From positions 51,063 to 115,062 of the forward strand of contig JAAUPR010000002.1 in the NCBI GenBank assembly GCA_012033055.1: 64,000 nt of DNA. Direction: 5' to 3'. Position 1 is the first letter of the stretch, and each line of letters begins with the position of its first letter. Below are positions 7,746 through 18,519 of this stretch, piece by piece. The stretch is from Limnothrix sp. RL_2_0. Its GTDB lineage: Bacteria > Cyanobacteriota > Cyanobacteriia > Cyanobacteriales > MRBY01. The notes under the pieces were generated by a model. It made no database searches, was not told the origin of the DNA, and saw only the letters and a list, made by a program, of their open reading frames with translations. The translations under genes and the position numbers were made by a program.

Positions 7746-9827
7746 ATGTCACGAAGCATCGCTTTAGACCAAGTTCGAAATATCGGGATTGCGGCTCATA
7801 TCGATGCCGGCAAGACTACTACAACTGAAAGAATTTTGTTCTACTCTGGAATTGTTCACAAGATCGGGGAAGTTCACGATGGCAATGCCGTTACTGACTG
7901 GATGGAACAGGAGCGGGAAAGGGGGATTACGATTACCGCTGCAGCTATCAGTACTAGTTGGCGTGATCATAAAATCAATATTATCGATACTCCCGGCCAC
8001 GTGGATTTCACTATTGAGGTAGAGCGTTCAATGCGCGTTCTTGATGGTGTAATCGCAGTTTTCTGTTCTGTGGGTGGAGTTCAACCTCAATCAGAGACGG
8101 TTTGGCGACAAGCAGATCGTTATCATGTACCTCGTATTGCTTTCGTCAACAAGATGGATCGTACGGGTGCAAATTTCTTTAAGGTTTACGAGCAAATAAA
8201 AGATCGCCTCAAGGCGAATGCTGTTGCAATTCAAATGCCCATCGGTGCAGAAGGTTCCTTTGAAGGGATTATCGACCTTGTCTCGATGAAGGCCAATTTG
8301 TATAGGGATGATATTGGCAAGGAAATTGATATAGTTGATATCCCGGATAATTTGCAGGAAAAAGCAGAGGAATATCGGTCTTTTCTGATTGAGGCGATCG
8401 CCGAAGCCGACGAATCTCTACTAGAGAAATATCTTGAAGGCGAAGCATTTACCGAAACAGAAATCATGTCGGCACTACGCCAAGGCACAATCGCCGGAGC
8501 AATGGTTCCTTTACTGTGTGGTTCGGCCTTCAAAAATAAAGGTGTGCAGTTACTTTTAGATGCTGTTGTCGATTATTTGCCATCCCCATTGGAAGTGCCA
8601 GCCATTCAAGGTGAATTACCTGATAGCAGTATCGGCGATCGCCCAGCAGACGATGACGAACCCTTTGCAGCCCTTGCCTTTAAAATTGCATCCGATCCCT
8701 ATGGACGCCTAACATTTATTCGCGTTTATTCCGGTGCCATCGAAAAAGGCAGTTATATATACAACGCCACAAAAGACAAAAAAGAACGTATTTCGCGCTT
8801 AATTGTCCTCAAATCCAACGAACGCATTGAAGTCGATTCATTACGTTCCGGGGACTTAGGCGCAGTAATTGGGATGCGAGACACCACCACGGGTGACACC
8901 CTATGCGATCCCAAAGATCCAATTATTCTTGAGTCACTTTTCGTTCCAGAGCCCGTCATCTCAGTCGCTGTGGAACCAAAGACCAAGCAAGATATGGAGA
9001 AGCTTTCCAAAGCACTCCAATCACTATCCGATGAAGACCCGACATTCCGTGTCAGTGTCAATCCGGAAACGAACCAAACAGTGATCGCCGGGATGGGAGA
9101 GTTACACCTCGAAATCCTTGTAGATCGAATGCTTCGAGAATTTAAAGTCGAAGCAGACGTTGGTCAACCCCAAGTCGCTTATCGCGAAACAATTCGCCAG
9201 AAAGCAGATGCAGAAGGCAAATTCATTCGTCAGAGTGGCGGCAAAGGGCAATACGGTCATGTTGTCATCCAGATTGAACCTGGAGACGAAGGCAGTGGCT
9301 TTGAGTTTGAATCAAAAATTGTCGGCGGCACCATTCCACGTGAATATATCCCTTCCATTGAACAAGGGATGAAAGAAGCGTGCGAATCTGGTATCATCGC
9401 AGGCTACCCAATGATTGATCTCAAAGCCACCCTACTTGATGGCTCTTTCCACGACGTGGACTCTTCCGAAATGGCATTCAAAATTGCAGGTTCCATTGCA
9501 ATTCGAGATGCTGTTGACCAAGCGACCCCCGTAGTGTTAGAACCCATTATGCAGGTTGAGGTAGAAGTGCCCGAAGATTTTCTTGGGGAGATCATGGGTG
9601 ACCTCAATGCCCGTCGGGGCAACATCCAAGGTATGGATTCCGAAGACGGCCTTGCCAAGGTTTCTGCAAAAGTTCCACTCGCAGAAATGTTTGGCTACGC
9701 CACAGATATCCGTTCTAAAACCCAAGGACGTGGTATCTTCTCGATGGAGTTCAGTAACTACGATGAAGTGCCTCGCCACGTGGCGGAAGCCATCATCGCC
9801 AAAAACAAAGGGAACGCACAATTTTAA
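7746..9827 (+). CDS. fusA: Elongation factor G
   Basis: Translocation GTPase, 693 residues. G1 is [15 protein letters not shown], near residues 17-31; DTPGHVDF is G3 and [10 protein letters not shown] is G4. Domain II-V blocks such as [10 protein letters not shown] and [11 protein letters not shown] are intact. ATG at 7746 is set by a strong AGGAGG at 7735-7740; an earlier in-frame ATG at 7692 would add 18 residues unlike the family. Third-position composition changes inside the gene: T/G-ending codons in the first third, C-ending codons after about 8400. tufA follows after 23 bases. Confidence 0.99.
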   Translation: MSRSIALDQVRNIGIAAHIDAGKTTTTERILFYSGIVHKIGEVHDGNAVTDWMEQERERGITITAAAISTSWRDHKINIIDTPGHVDFTIEVERSMRVLDGVIAVFCSVGGVQPQSETVWRQADRYHVPRIAFVNKMDRTGANFFKVYEQIKDRLKANAVAIQMPIGAEGSFEGIIDLVSMKANLYRDDIGKEIDIVDIPDNLQEKAEEYRSFLIEAIAEADESLLEKYLEGEAFTETEIMSALRQGTIAGAMVPLLCGSAFKNKGVQLLLDAVVDYLPSPLEVPAIQGELPDSSIGDRPADDDEPFAALAFKIASDPYGRLTFIRVYSGAIEKGSYIYNATKDKKERISRLIVLKSNERIEVDSLRSGDLGAVIGMRDTTTGDTLCDPKDPIILESLFVPEPVISVAVEPKTKQDMEKLSKALQSLSDEDPTFRVSVNPETNQTVIAGMGELHLEILVDRMLREFKVEADVGQPQVAYRETIRQKADAEGKFIRQSGGKGQYGHVVIQIEPGDEGSGFEFESKIVGGTIPREYIPSIEQGMKEACESGIIAGYPMIDLKATLLDGSFHDVDSSEMAFKIAGSIAIRDAVDQATPVVLEPIMQVEVEVPEDFLGEIMGDLNARRGNIQGMDSEDGLAKVSAKVPLAEMFGYATDIRSKTQGRGIFSMEFSNYDEVPRHVAEAIIAKNKGNAQF

Positions 9828-9850
9828 CGATTAAGGAATAACGAAAACTC

Positions 9851-11080
9851 ATGGCACGCGCAAAGTTTGAAAGAAACAAACCCCACGCCAATATTGGTAC
9901 TGTTGGTCACGTTGACCATGGTAAAACCACATTGACAGCAGCGATCACTATGGCTTTGGCTGCCGCTGGTGGTGCAAAGGCTAGAAAATATGAAGATATC
10001 GATGCTGCTCCCGAAGAGAAAGCGCGTGGTATCACAATTAATACAGCTCACGTAGAGTATGAGACTGCAGAGCGTCATTATGCTCACGTTGATTGCCCTG
10101 GCCACGCTGACTATGTCAAGAACATGATTACTGGTGCGGCTCAAATGGATGGCGGCATCCTCGTAGTATCTGCGGCTGACGGTCCAATGCCCCAGACTCG
10201 CGAGCATATCCTTTTGGCAAAGCAAGTGGGTGTTCCTAGTCTTGTTGTTTTTCTTAACAAAGAGGATCAAGTTGATGATGAAGAACTCCTCGAACTCGTT
10301 GAACTTGAGGTTCGTGAACTCTTAGATGAATATGATTTCCCCGGTGAGGAGATTCCTATTACAACTGGTTCTGCTCTCAAGGCTGTTGAAGCTTTAACGG
10401 CGAATCCTGCTCTTAAGCCCGGTGAAGATCCTTGGGTAGATAAGATTCTTGCGTTAATGACAAGTGTTGATGAGTACATGCCTCTGCCTGAGCGTGATGT
10501 TGACAAAGACTTTCTCATGGCTGTAGAGGATGTTTTCTCTATTACTGGTCGTGGTACTGTTGCGACTGGTCGTATCGAGCGTGGAAAAGTCAAAGTTGGT
10601 GAGACCATCGAAATCGTTGGTATTAGAGACACTCGTACCACTACTGTGACTGGTGTTGAGATGTTCCAAAAAGTCCTTGATGAAGGTCTTGCTGGTGATA
10701 ACGTCGGTGTTCTCCTTCGTGGTGTTCAGAAGGAAGATATTGAGCGCGGTATGGTTTTGGCGAAGCCTAAGTCCATCACACCTCACACGAAGTTTGAAGC
10801 TGAGGTTTATGTCCTCACGAAGGAAGAGGGTGGTCGTCACACGCCTTTCTTCCCTAACTATCGTCCTCAGTTCTACGTTCGGACAACTGATGTAACTGGT
10901 ATTATTACTGAGTTCACGGCGGATGATGGTTCTGCTGCTGAGATGGTGATGCCCGGCGATCGCATCAAAATGACTGTAGAGCTCATCAACCCTGTTGCGA
11001 TTGAGCAAGGAATGCGTTTTGCAATCCGTGAAGGTGGTCGTACCATCGGCGCTGGTGCTGTTTCTAAGATCCTTGCTTAG
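9851..11080 (+). CDS. tufA: Elongation factor Tu
   Basis: Delivers aminoacyl-tRNA to the ribosome. 409 residues, with [15 protein letters not shown] (G1), [20 protein letters not shown] (G3), [18 protein letters not shown] (G4 is NKED, as in cyanobacteria and plastids) and the end [16 protein letters not shown]. The insertion after the G4 region is typical of the cyanobacterial lineage. Codons are strongly T-ending (GGT, GTT, CGT), as expected for very high expression and in contrast to the C-ending 3-prime part of fusA. Confidence 0.99.
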   Translation: MARAKFERNKPHANIGTVGHVDHGKTTLTAAITMALAAAGGAKARKYEDIDAAPEEKARGITINTAHVEYETAERHYAHVDCPGHADYVKNMITGAAQMDGGILVVSAADGPMPQTREHILLAKQVGVPSLVVFLNKEDQVDDEELLELVELEVRELLDEYDFPGEEIPITTGSALKAVEALTANPALKPGEDPWVDKILALMTSVDEYMPLPERDVDKDFLMAVEDVFSITGRGTVATGRIERGKVKVGETIEIVGIRDTRTTTVTGVEMFQKVLDEGLAGDNVGVLLRGVQKEDIERGMVLAKPKSITPHTKFEAEVYVLTKEEGGRHTPFFPNYRPQFYVRTTDVTGIITEFTADDGSAAEMVMPGDRIKMTVELINPVAIEQGMRFAIREGGRTIGAGAVSKILA

Positions 11081-11098
11081 AACCTCTAGCTAAATACG

Positions 11099-11134
11099 GA
11101 AGGAGTTGGTTTTTGCTTATAAACTGGCTCCTTC
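11099..11134 (+). promoter_or_regulatory. Long hairpin between tufA and rpsJ
   Basis: GAAGGAGTTGGTTT (11099-11112) pairs with AAACTGGCTCCTTC (11121-11134) using 11 Watson-Crick and three wobble pairs. TCTCTC rather than a U-run follows, so read-through to rpsJ, 80 bases on, is plausible. A partial terminator or processing site is the likely role. Confidence 0.55.
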
Positions 11135-11214
11135 TCTCTCATTTCATATAGGCACCGGAAGTTATGCTCGCCACAATTTCCTTTTGATATTCTGTACCTT
11201 GAAAAATAAAGAAC

Positions 11215-11532
11215 ATGGCAACTCTGCAACAACAGAAAATTCGGATTCGTTTGAAAGCATTTGACCGTCGTCTACTCGATACATCTTGTGAAAAGATCGT
11301 AGATACTGCTAATCGTACAAACGCTACAGCGATTGGCCCTATCCCTCTTCCCACTAAGCGCAAAATTTATTGTGTGCTCCGCTCGCCCCACGTTGATAAG
11401 GATTCTCGGGAGCACTTTGAGACTCGCACTCACCGCCGCATTATCGATATTTATCAGCCTTCTTCCAAAACTATTGATGCTTTGATGAAGTTGGATTTGC
11501 CTGCTGGTGTAGATATTGAAGTGAAATTATAA
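11215..11532 (+). CDS. rpsJ: Ribosomal protein S10
   Basis: 105-residue 30S protein, also the NusE antitermination factor. Sequence features include [40 protein letters not shown] with the NusB-binding loop region, and ending [13 protein letters not shown]. Placement after tufA is the normal cyanobacterial arrangement (rps12-rps7-fus-tuf-rps10). A terminator follows. Confidence 0.99.
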   Translation: MATLQQQKIRIRLKAFDRRLLDTSCEKIVDTANRTNATAIGPIPLPTKRKIYCVLRSPHVDKDSREHFETRTHRRIIDIYQPSSKTIDALMKLDLPAGVDIEVKL

Positions 11533-11540
11533 AAGACTTT

Positions 11541-11560
11541 TTTAGCTATATTTAGCTATA
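11541..11560. repeat. Tandem 10-bp duplication after rpsJ
   Basis: TTTAGCTATA occurs twice in direct tandem, beginning nine bases after the rpsJ stop codon. No function is apparent. Confidence 0.7.
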
Positions 11561-11575
11561 TCTCGTCAATTTTTT

Positions 11576-11616
11576 AGAGCCTTTAGGGAGATTTTTTCGC
11601 CTCGGAGGCTCTTTTT
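11576..11616 (+). terminator. Rho-independent terminator of the str operon
   Basis: AGAGCCT (11576-11582) pairs with AGGCTCT (11606-11612), with a possible inner GGGAG/CTC pairing, and is followed by a run of U. It lies 44 bases after rpsJ and ends the ribosomal operon. Confidence 0.8.
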
Positions 11617-11675
11617 GGTGGGCTTAAGTTTTGTATATCCGTTAAAGTAGGGAGAGATAGCATTCACCTCAATCC

Positions 11676-12314
11676 ATGACTCCTTCATCTGTAGCCGTTC
11701 GAGAACTCCCATTGTTTCCATTGCCTGAAGTGGTTTTATTCCCTTCTCGCCCTCTACCACTCCATGTTTTCGAGTTTCGGTATCGCATTATGATGAACAC
11801 GATTTTGGAGCACGATCGCCGTTTTGGGGTGTTGATGGTGAATCCGACCGATGGCAGTATTGCCAATGTGGGCTGCTGTGCTGAGATTGTACATTGCGAA
11901 AAGTTACCTGATGGTCGCATGAAGATGTTAACGATTGGTCAGCAGCGGTTTCGGGTGTTGGATTATGTACGGGAAAAGCCTTACCGAGTGGGCTTAGTAG
12001 AGTGGATTGAAGACGATCTCAACAGTGGCAATTTGTCTTCGTTGGCGGTTGATGCGAAGCAGGTTTTGTTGGATGTGGTTGGGCTATCGGCTAAGTTGGC
12101 GGGTCAAAAGTTAGAGTTACCAGAAGAATTGCCAGATTTGCCCAGAGAATTATCCTATTGGATTGCGGGTAGTTTATATGGTGTGGCTGATGAGCAGCAA
12201 ACGCTTTTAGAGCTTCAGGATACTCAGGAGCGACTCAGACGGGAAATTGATATTTTGACTTCTACGCGTAATCATTTAGCGGCGCGTACGGCTCTGAAAG
12301 ATGTTTTTGAATAA
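11676..12314 (+). CDS. LON substrate-binding domain protein
   Basis: A 212-residue protein consisting of the N-terminal substrate-recognition domain of Lon protease without ATPase or protease domains. The domain spans about residues 8-200: ELPLFPLPEVVLFPSRPLPL, HVFEFRYRIMM and GCCAEIVHCEKLPDGRMKML. The last 30 residues form a helix (QDTQERLRREIDILTSTRNH). Stand-alone LON-domain proteins are widespread in cyanobacteria and lack a firm function. The GTPase-like gene begins 61 bases downstream on the same strand. Confidence 0.9.
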   Translation: MTPSSVAVRELPLFPLPEVVLFPSRPLPLHVFEFRYRIMMNTILEHDRRFGVLMVNPTDGSIANVGCCAEIVHCEKLPDGRMKMLTIGQQRFRVLDYVREKPYRVGLVEWIEDDLNSGNLSSLAVDAKQVLLDVVGLSAKLAGQKLELPEELPDLPRELSYWIAGSLYGVADEQQTLLELQDTQERLRREIDILTSTRNHLAARTALKDVFE

Positions 12315-12375
12315 TGGCTCGCGATTTGCTGGGGTACGATTATAAATTCGGATTAGCTAATTAGTTTGGGCATTT

Positions 12376-13796
12376 ATGAGTTGGTCTTCTGAGGATCTAG
12401 ATGGGGCGATCGCCGATTTTACTGAGATCCAAACCGCGATTAATTACCATAATGCTCAGGAAACCCTGCAACATTTGTTGCAAAATCTCGACTTAACGAG
12501 CCAAGAACAACAGGGGCTAGAAACAGAGATTGATCAGTTGGCGCAGATGCTCAATAAGCTGGAAAATGCTGTGCTGCAAATTGCGGCTTTCGGCTTGGTG
12601 GGGCGGGGGAAATCTTCGGTTTTAAATGCGCTGTTGGGTAAGGATCTTTTTCAGACTGGTGCGCTCCACGGGGTTACAACGGATATTGGTCAGGCTGATT
12701 GGCAATTGCTAACGGAAACGATAGGCGATGGTGTGGTGCAGCGGGTGGCGATCGCCGACAAAAAAATAGTCATTTGGAATTAATTGATACGCCGGGCATT
12801 GATGAAGTGAATGGCGAAACCCGTGAACAACTCGCCAAGATGATTGCGCAACAGATGGATTTGATTTTGTTTGTGATTGCGGGGGATATGAGTCGGGTGG
12901 AATTTCAGGCGCTGTCGCAACTGCGGGAAGTGGGCAAGCCGATTATTTTGGTATTTAACAAAGTGGATCAATATCCCGATGCTGACCGGGAGTTGATTTA
13001 CCAAACAATCTGCGATCGCCGCGTTAAAGAATTATTATCCCCGGAGGAAATTGTGATGGTTTCCGCTGCGCCATTGGTCACGAAAGTAGTTATTGATGAA
13101 GCAGGTAATCAAAAAATTCGCCGGGTGAAAGGGGAAGCCAATATTCTCGATTTACGAGTGAAAATCCTCGAAATTTTGCAGCGGGAAGGGAAGGCGTTAC
13201 TGGCTTTAAATTCGATGTTGTACGTAGATGCAGTGCATGACAAATTAGTGCAACGAAAACTGATTCTCCGAGAACAGGCTGGCGATCGCCTCATTGATCA
13301 AGCCATGGTCAGCAAAGCCGCAGTGGTCGCCCTAAATCCAGTCACTGTTTTAGATATTTTTAGTGGTGCAGTGGTAGATGTTGCCCTAATTATTTCCTTG
13401 TCGAAACTCTACGGTTTGCAACTACAACAGTCCGAAGCCATCGCTTTACTACAAAAAATTGCCCTGAGTATGGGGGGGATCAGTGCCGGGGAATTGTTAG
13501 CAAATTTAGGCTTAAGTTCCCTGAAAGGAATACTAGGTATTTCCACGCCCCTAACGGGAGGATTGGCGATCGCCCCCTATTTATCAGTCGCCGTAACCCA
13601 AGGTGCTGTGGCGGGATTATCCACAAAAATCATCGGTCAAGCGATCAAAATGTACCTAGCCAATGGCGGATCTTGGGCTGGCGCAAATCCGAAAACCATT
13701 GTGCAAGATATTATTGATTCTCTTGACGAAAAATCAATTTTGCACCGTCTAAAACAAGAATTAACCGCCAAATTACAACCCAGTCCGAGGAGTTAA
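12376..13796 (+). pseudogene. GTPase with DUF697 domain, one-base frameshift
   Basis: The first frame (12376-12783) encodes an N-terminal helical region and the G1 motif GLVGRGKSSVLNAL at about residues 73-86, then stops after VAIADKK. The second frame carries the rest: NSHLELIDTPGIDEVNG (G3), FNKVDQYPDADREL (G4) and a C-terminal membrane-associated DUF697 domain (AVVALNPVTVLDIFSGAVVD, then Gly/Ala-rich hydrophobic helices). One added base between about 12756 and 12767, just after the HIP1 octamer at 12748-12755 or in the following A-run, restores a protein of about 473 residues. A dynamin-like or Era-like membrane GTPase role is inference. Its end overlaps the convergent beta-lactamase-like gene by four bases. 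Confidence 0.85.
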
Positions 13797-14749
13797 TCTG
13801 TAATCTCGCCAATGTTGGCGATCGCCTCGAAGATTTGCTGGGACACAAAAGGTAGAATTTCGCGGTTAGTGGCGTGCTGTTCCCCTTCCGTAAACACCGT
13901 CAATAAATAAGGCTGACGATCCGGCCCTTCGATATAGGCGGCATCGTGACGCACACGGCTTGTCCAACCTGCCTTTGACCAGAGCAGACTGCCAGCGGGA
14001 AGCGCTTCCCCTAAAAATCCGGTGACTTGGTTTTCGTCTTCGTCAATGGGGGCTAAATTCTGGGGGTCAATACTCCGGTGGAGCAGCTTAATCATGGTTT
14101 GACATCGTTCGCGGGACACGGCAACCCCACCCATAATGCTGTGAAATAACCGGGCGATCGCCTTCGTAGTGAGCATATTGCGATTTTGATAATCTGCACC
14201 TAGAAATTGTCGCTCCCGTCCGTAGGGGCCATCTCCCCAAGGTTTTTGATTAACATTGATCGGTTCTAATTCTGGCCAGCCCAACCCTTGGTAATAACGA
14301 TTAATAATGTTGCGTTGATGTGCCCAGGTGCGTAGGGGTTCCGTGGGTAATTCGGGGCCACTGGTTGTCCCCGTTAAAGTATCGACAATGTAACTCGTGG
14401 CATCATTACTCGACTCGATAATCATGTCGTGGATCGCCCGCTCTAGCTCGGCACTGTCCTGCACCATATTGCCTTCGAGCCATTCCTGAATTGCCACCAG
14501 ATAAAACAGCTTCACGACGCTAGCAGGATAAATGCGTTCATTGCCACGATAGCTAAAGCCCCTCACCGGATGCTCCCAAAAGGCTTCTGCGGAGATTGCG
14601 CCGCCGGTATGGACGATGACCGGATTGTCATAAACGAGCCAAGTAAGGGCGATTTGTTCGAGGTTGAGATTCGGAAATTCCTGCCATGTCTTCTTTAAAA
14701 CTTGCTGCCCTAAACTCTCTAGGCGATCGCTGCTCTGGTAAAACGTCAA
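13793..14749 (-). CDS. Class A beta-lactamase-like serine hydrolase
   Basis: A 318-residue penicillin-binding/beta-lactamase fold protein. Catalytic SxxK is Ser77-Val-Val-Lys80 in IYPASVVKLFYL; the second motif is SSND (113-116) and a KTG-like segment is LLWSKAGWTSRVRHD. No signal peptide or lipobox is present, so it looks cytoplasmic unless the true start is elsewhere. True class A enzymes carry an export signal, SDN and KTG. It is more likely a related serine hydrolase than a resistance enzyme. Divergent from the DUF924 gene by 58 bases. Confidence 0.8.
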   Translation of the reverse strand: MTFYQSSDRLESLGQQVLKKTWQEFPNLNLEQIALTWLVYDNPVIVHTGGAISAEAFWEHPVRGFSYRGNERIYPASVVKLFYLVAIQEWLEGNMVQDSAELERAIHDMIIESSNDATSYIVDTLTGTTSGPELPTEPLRTWAHQRNIINRYYQGLGWPELEPINVNQKPWGDGPYGRERQFLGADYQNRNMLTTKAIARLFHSIMGGVAVSRERCQTMIKLLHRSIDPQNLAPIDEDENQVTGFLGEALPAGSLLWSKAGWTSRVRHDAAYIEGPDRQPYLLTVFTEGEQHATNREILPFVSQQIFEAIANIGEITD

Positions 14750-14807
14750 AAGCTTATATCCTCGATAGTCAATGATAAGATTTTTTCATATTTTACTGGG
14801 TAATAGC

Positions 14808-15395
14808 ATGGTGACGCAGGAACATTGGCAGCCGGTTTTAGACTTTTGGTTTGGTAAACCCACAGACTCCGACTATGCTCAACAAAAAAAGGCTTGGTTT
14901 ATTAAAAATCCGGCTTTTGATAATTTGGTGCAGGAACAACTCGGCGATTACTACCACCAAGCGAGTAATAACGATCTTTTCGATGAGTGGCAACGGGAGT
15001 CGCTGGGTTGTTTAGCCCTAATCATTTTGCTTGATCAGGTTCCCCGTAATATTTTTCGCCAGACTCCCCAAGCTTTTGCCACAGACTCGAAAGCCTTGAA
15101 TATTGCAAAACAGGCGATCGCCCAAAACTTCGATCAGAATTTACTCACCGTACAACGCTTATTTTTGTACATTCCCTTCGAGCACAGTGAAAATTTAGAG
15201 GATCAACGGCGATCGCTGAAATTATTTGCCCGTCTCAGTGATGACCCAGATGCCCAGAGCTATATCGACTATGCCCAAAGACATTTCGACGTGATTGAAC
15301 AATTTGGCCGTTTTCCCCACCGAAACCAAATTCTTGGACGAACCAGTACGCCCGCAGAACAAGATTTTCTCCAGCAGCCCGGCTCTTCATTTTGA
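14808..15395 (+). CDS. DUF924 family protein
   Basis: A 196-residue all-helical (TPR-like) protein. Landmarks are PVLDFWFGKPTDSDYAQQKKAWF at the start, ESLGCLALIILLDQVPRNIF in the middle and LFLYIPFEHSENLEDQR. ATG at 14808 is preferred over 14772 because the DUF924 signature starts just after it. Function is not established for the family. The RND transporter follows 73 bases later. Confidence 0.88.
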   Translation: MVTQEHWQPVLDFWFGKPTDSDYAQQKKAWFIKNPAFDNLVQEQLGDYYHQASNNDLFDEWQRESLGCLALIILLDQVPRNIFRQTPQAFATDSKALNIAKQAIAQNFDQNLLTVQRLFLYIPFEHSENLEDQRRSLKLFARLSDDPDAQSYIDYAQRHFDVIEQFGRFPHRNQILGRTSTPAEQDFLQQPGSSF

Positions 15396-15468
15396 CGCTT
15401 TCTCCCCAAGCAACCTTGAAGTATGAGTAAAATAGAGCCTGTAACAAATCGCAACAATTGGCGCTGCT

Positions 15469-18400
15469 ATGTCATTTCACGTCTCGGCTTGGTCGATTAA
15501 AAACCCAGTACCGACCTTAATGGGATTCATTATCCTGATCATTGTGGGGCTTTACTCATTTTTTAATTTGGGGATTGATAATACCCCCAATATCGACATT
15601 TCCTCAGTCATCGTGAGTGTGAGTCAACCGGGGGCAGCGCCGGAAGAAATCGAGACAGATATTACAAAAAAAATTGAAGATGCGATCGCCAGTTTGGCCG
15701 ATTTAGACCAAATCACTTCGACAGTGACAGACGGTAGCTCCCGGACAGTGGTTAACTTTGAACTGGGCACAGACACCAACCAAGCGACCAATGATGTGCG
15801 GAATGCGATCGCCGAAATTAGAGCCTCGTTACCGCAGGATATTAACGATCCGATTGTGCGCAAATTAGATTTTTCGGGCGGCTCGGTAATGACCTATGCC
15901 CTCTCGTCGGATCAGCGCAGCGTGGAAGAATTGAGCGATCTGATTGACCGAAAAATTGGTAGGGAATTAACCAATGTCCAAGGGGTTGCCGATATCGAGC
16001 GCCTTGGTGGCGTAGACCGGGAAATTCGGGTGGATCTTGATCCCCAATTGTTACAAGGTCTGGGCATTACGGCGACACAGGTAAATGATCAAATTGCCCG
16101 GTTTAACATTAATAGCCCCGGTGGTCGCGTCGAAATTGGCGGCAGTGAGCAAAATGTGCGCACCTTGGGCAGCGCCAAAAATATTCAAGCATTGCAGCAA
16201 TATCCCATTAGCCTGCCGAACGGAGACATTGTTCCCCTAGAAAGCCTTGGGACAGTGGCAGATCTCTATCGGGAACCACGGGTCGCCGCCACGCTTGATA
16301 ACGAACCTGTTGTGGCTTTCTCTGTCCTACGCAGCACGGGCAGTACGGTGGTGGGGGTAGATCGAGGTATTCGGAAGGCGATCGCCGAGTTAGAAAAAAC
16401 CTTGCCGGAAGATTTGCAATTCCAGTTAATTTTCACCCGTGCCGACGAAATTCAGGCTTCCTATGACGGCACAATTTTGGCATTAGTAGCGGGCTGTTTA
16501 CTAACGGTGGTCACGGTCTTTATTTTCCTAAAAGATTGGCGAGCCACGGTGATCACCGCAGCAGCTTTGCCCCTTTCCATCGTGCCAACATTTTTTGTGA
16601 TGCAGTACTTGGATTACACCCTCAACGGCATGACCTTACTAGCGTTGGCATTGGCGATCGGTAATCTGGTGGACGATGCCATCTGCATGATTGAAAATAT
16701 TGACCAACATTTGCAGATGGGGAAAACCGCCTACAGAGCAGCGATTGATGGGGCAAAGGAAATTGGCCTCGCCGTTGTTGCCACCACTGCAACCATTGTG
16801 GCCGTCTTTTTGCCCGTGGCGTTTATGGGGGGAGTGCCGGGACAATTTTTCCAACCGTTTGGGGTAACCGTGGCTGTTTCGACAATGTTTTCCACCCTTG
16901 TGGCGACAACGATGACCCCGATGTTGAGTGCTTATCTCCTCAAATCAAAGCTCAGTTCTTTTCAGACGGACAATCAGCCGGGCACATACCGCAATATTTT
17001 GGGCTGGGCCTTAAGCCATCGTTTAACCACATTACTAATCGCTGCTGCTTTTTTTATCGGTAGTTTACAACTTGTGCCTTTTATCCCTAAGGGGTTGTTT
17101 AGTAGTGGTGATACGGGCATCAGTACGGTGAGTTTTGATTTGCCCCCCGGTTCTACCCTTGCCGATAGTGAAAATATTATGGAGTATGTCGGCGATCGCC
17201 TCCTCGATAATCCAGCCGTCTCAACTGTGCTAGCAACAGCCAACAGTGTCAATAGCGGTCTGATCTACGTCAATTTAGTCCCCCAAGACGAACGCATCTC
17301 CCAACAAGAATTTGAACAAGATATGCGCGAAGAGTTCCGCAAAATTCCGGGGGCAAGGGTCGCTTTCCGGAGCGCAGGTGCAGGGGGTGGCTCAAAGGAT
17401 CTCTCGATTATTCTCAAAAGTGAAAACAAAGAATCTCTCCTCGCCACTGCCGCCACCCTCGAAAAACAGATGGCAGACATTCCGGGGATCGTGGAAATTT
17501 CCTCTAGCGCGAGCTTGGTAAAACCGGAGATCTTGATTCAGCCAGATCCTCAACGGGCAGCCGATTTAGGTGTATCAGTGGCGGCAATTTCTCGGACTGC
17601 ATCCCTTGCTCTGATTGGTGACAACGAATTTAATTTGCCCAAATTCAACCTCAGCGATCGCCAAATTCCGATTCGGGTGCAGCTCGATCCCGACAAACGC
17701 AAAGACATCGACACCCTTAAAAACTTGCAAGTGTCCAGTAGCACCGGACAACTCGTTCCCTTGGCAGCAGTAGCAGATTTACGTTTAGGTAGTGGCTCGG
17801 CGCAAATTGACCGTTTTAACCGTTTTCGTCAGGTGGAAGTGGGCGCAAACCTCCAAGGTGCTGCCCTCGGCGATGCATTTACGGCAGTGAATGATCTACC
17901 TGTCATGAGTCCTTTACCTGCCGATGTGACCATTGAACCCTCCGGCGACGCGGAAATTATGCGGGATATTTTCAGTCGTTTTGTCACCGCTTTAGGGGCA
18001 GCAATTCTCTGCATCTACGCCATTTTGGTATTGCTTTACAACAATTTTCTTTATCCACTCACTATCCTCTCCGCCTTACCGTTATCAGTGGGTGGCGCGT
18101 TATTGGGCTTGTTAATCACCCAAAAAGAATTGGGCTTATTTGCGTTAATTGGCATCGTGCTACTGATGGGACTGGTAACTAAAAATGCCATTTTGTTGGT
18201 GGATTTTTCCCTCGCAGGTATGAAGGAAGGCAAATCTTTAAGACAGTCCCTAATTGATGCCGGAATTTCCCGCCTACGCCCGATCTTGATGACCTCCATC
18301 TCCACCATTGCGGGTATGTTGCCCATTGCCCTAGAACTGGGTTCCGATGGTGCTACCCGGAGTCCGATGGCGATCGCCGTGATTGGGGGTTTTAGTACCT

Positions 18401-18519
18401 CAACATTGCTAACCCTGATCGTTGTGCCAGTGATTTTTACCTACATTTATCGCTTTGTGCAGTGGCTATTGAAACCCATACAGGCAGCACAGTTACAGGA
18501 AAGCCAATCGTTAAATTAA
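15469..18519 (+). CDS. RND-family efflux transporter permease
   Basis: Inner-membrane proton-driven multidrug pump of the AcrB/HAE1 type, 1016 residues. TM1 is LMGFIILIIVGLYSFFNLG; two large periplasmic loops and twelve membrane helices follow. The TM4 proton-relay aspartates are in GNLVDDAICMIENID. A repeat relationship between halves is evident (TVTIEPSGDAEIM, then the second TM bundle). It normally works with a membrane-fusion protein and an outer-membrane channel; neither gene is adjacent here, so partners must be elsewhere. Substrate is unknown. Confidence 0.95.
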   Translation: MSFHVSAWSIKNPVPTLMGFIILIIVGLYSFFNLGIDNTPNIDISSVIVSVSQPGAAPEEIETDITKKIEDAIASLADLDQITSTVTDGSSRTVVNFELGTDTNQATNDVRNAIAEIRASLPQDINDPIVRKLDFSGGSVMTYALSSDQRSVEELSDLIDRKIGRELTNVQGVADIERLGGVDREIRVDLDPQLLQGLGITATQVNDQIARFNINSPGGRVEIGGSEQNVRTLGSAKNIQALQQYPISLPNGDIVPLESLGTVADLYREPRVAATLDNEPVVAFSVLRSTGSTVVGVDRGIRKAIAELEKTLPEDLQFQLIFTRADEIQASYDGTILALVAGCLLTVVTVFIFLKDWRATVITAAALPLSIVPTFFVMQYLDYTLNGMTLLALALAIGNLVDDAICMIENIDQHLQMGKTAYRAAIDGAKEIGLAVVATTATIVAVFLPVAFMGGVPGQFFQPFGVTVAVSTMFSTLVATTMTPMLSAYLLKSKLSSFQTDNQPGTYRNILGWALSHRLTTLLIAAAFFIGSLQLVPFIPKGLFSSGDTGISTVSFDLPPGSTLADSENIMEYVGDRLLDNPAVSTVLATANSVNSGLIYVNLVPQDERISQQEFEQDMREEFRKIPGARVAFRSAGAGGGSKDLSIILKSENKESLLATAATLEKQMADIPGIVEISSSASLVKPEILIQPDPQRAADLGVSVAAISRTASLALIGDNEFNLPKFNLSDRQIPIRVQLDPDKRKDIDTLKNLQVSSSTGQLVPLAAVADLRLGSGSAQIDRFNRFRQVEVGANLQGAALGDAFTAVNDLPVMSPLPADVTIEPSGDAEIMRDIFSRFVTALGAAILCIYAILVLLYNNFLYPLTILSALPLSVGGALLGLLITQKELGLFALIGIVLLMGLVTKNAILLVDFSLAGMKEGKSLRQSLIDAGISRLRPILMTSISTIAGMLPIALELGSDGATRSPMAIAVIGGFSTSTLLTLIVVPVIFTYIYRFVQWLLKPIQAAQLQESQSLN

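Noticed and set aside
9824..10270. 148-residue frame antisense to the tufA 5-prime end
   Set aside because: Shadow of a highly expressed, conserved gene; composition reflects reverse T-ending codons.
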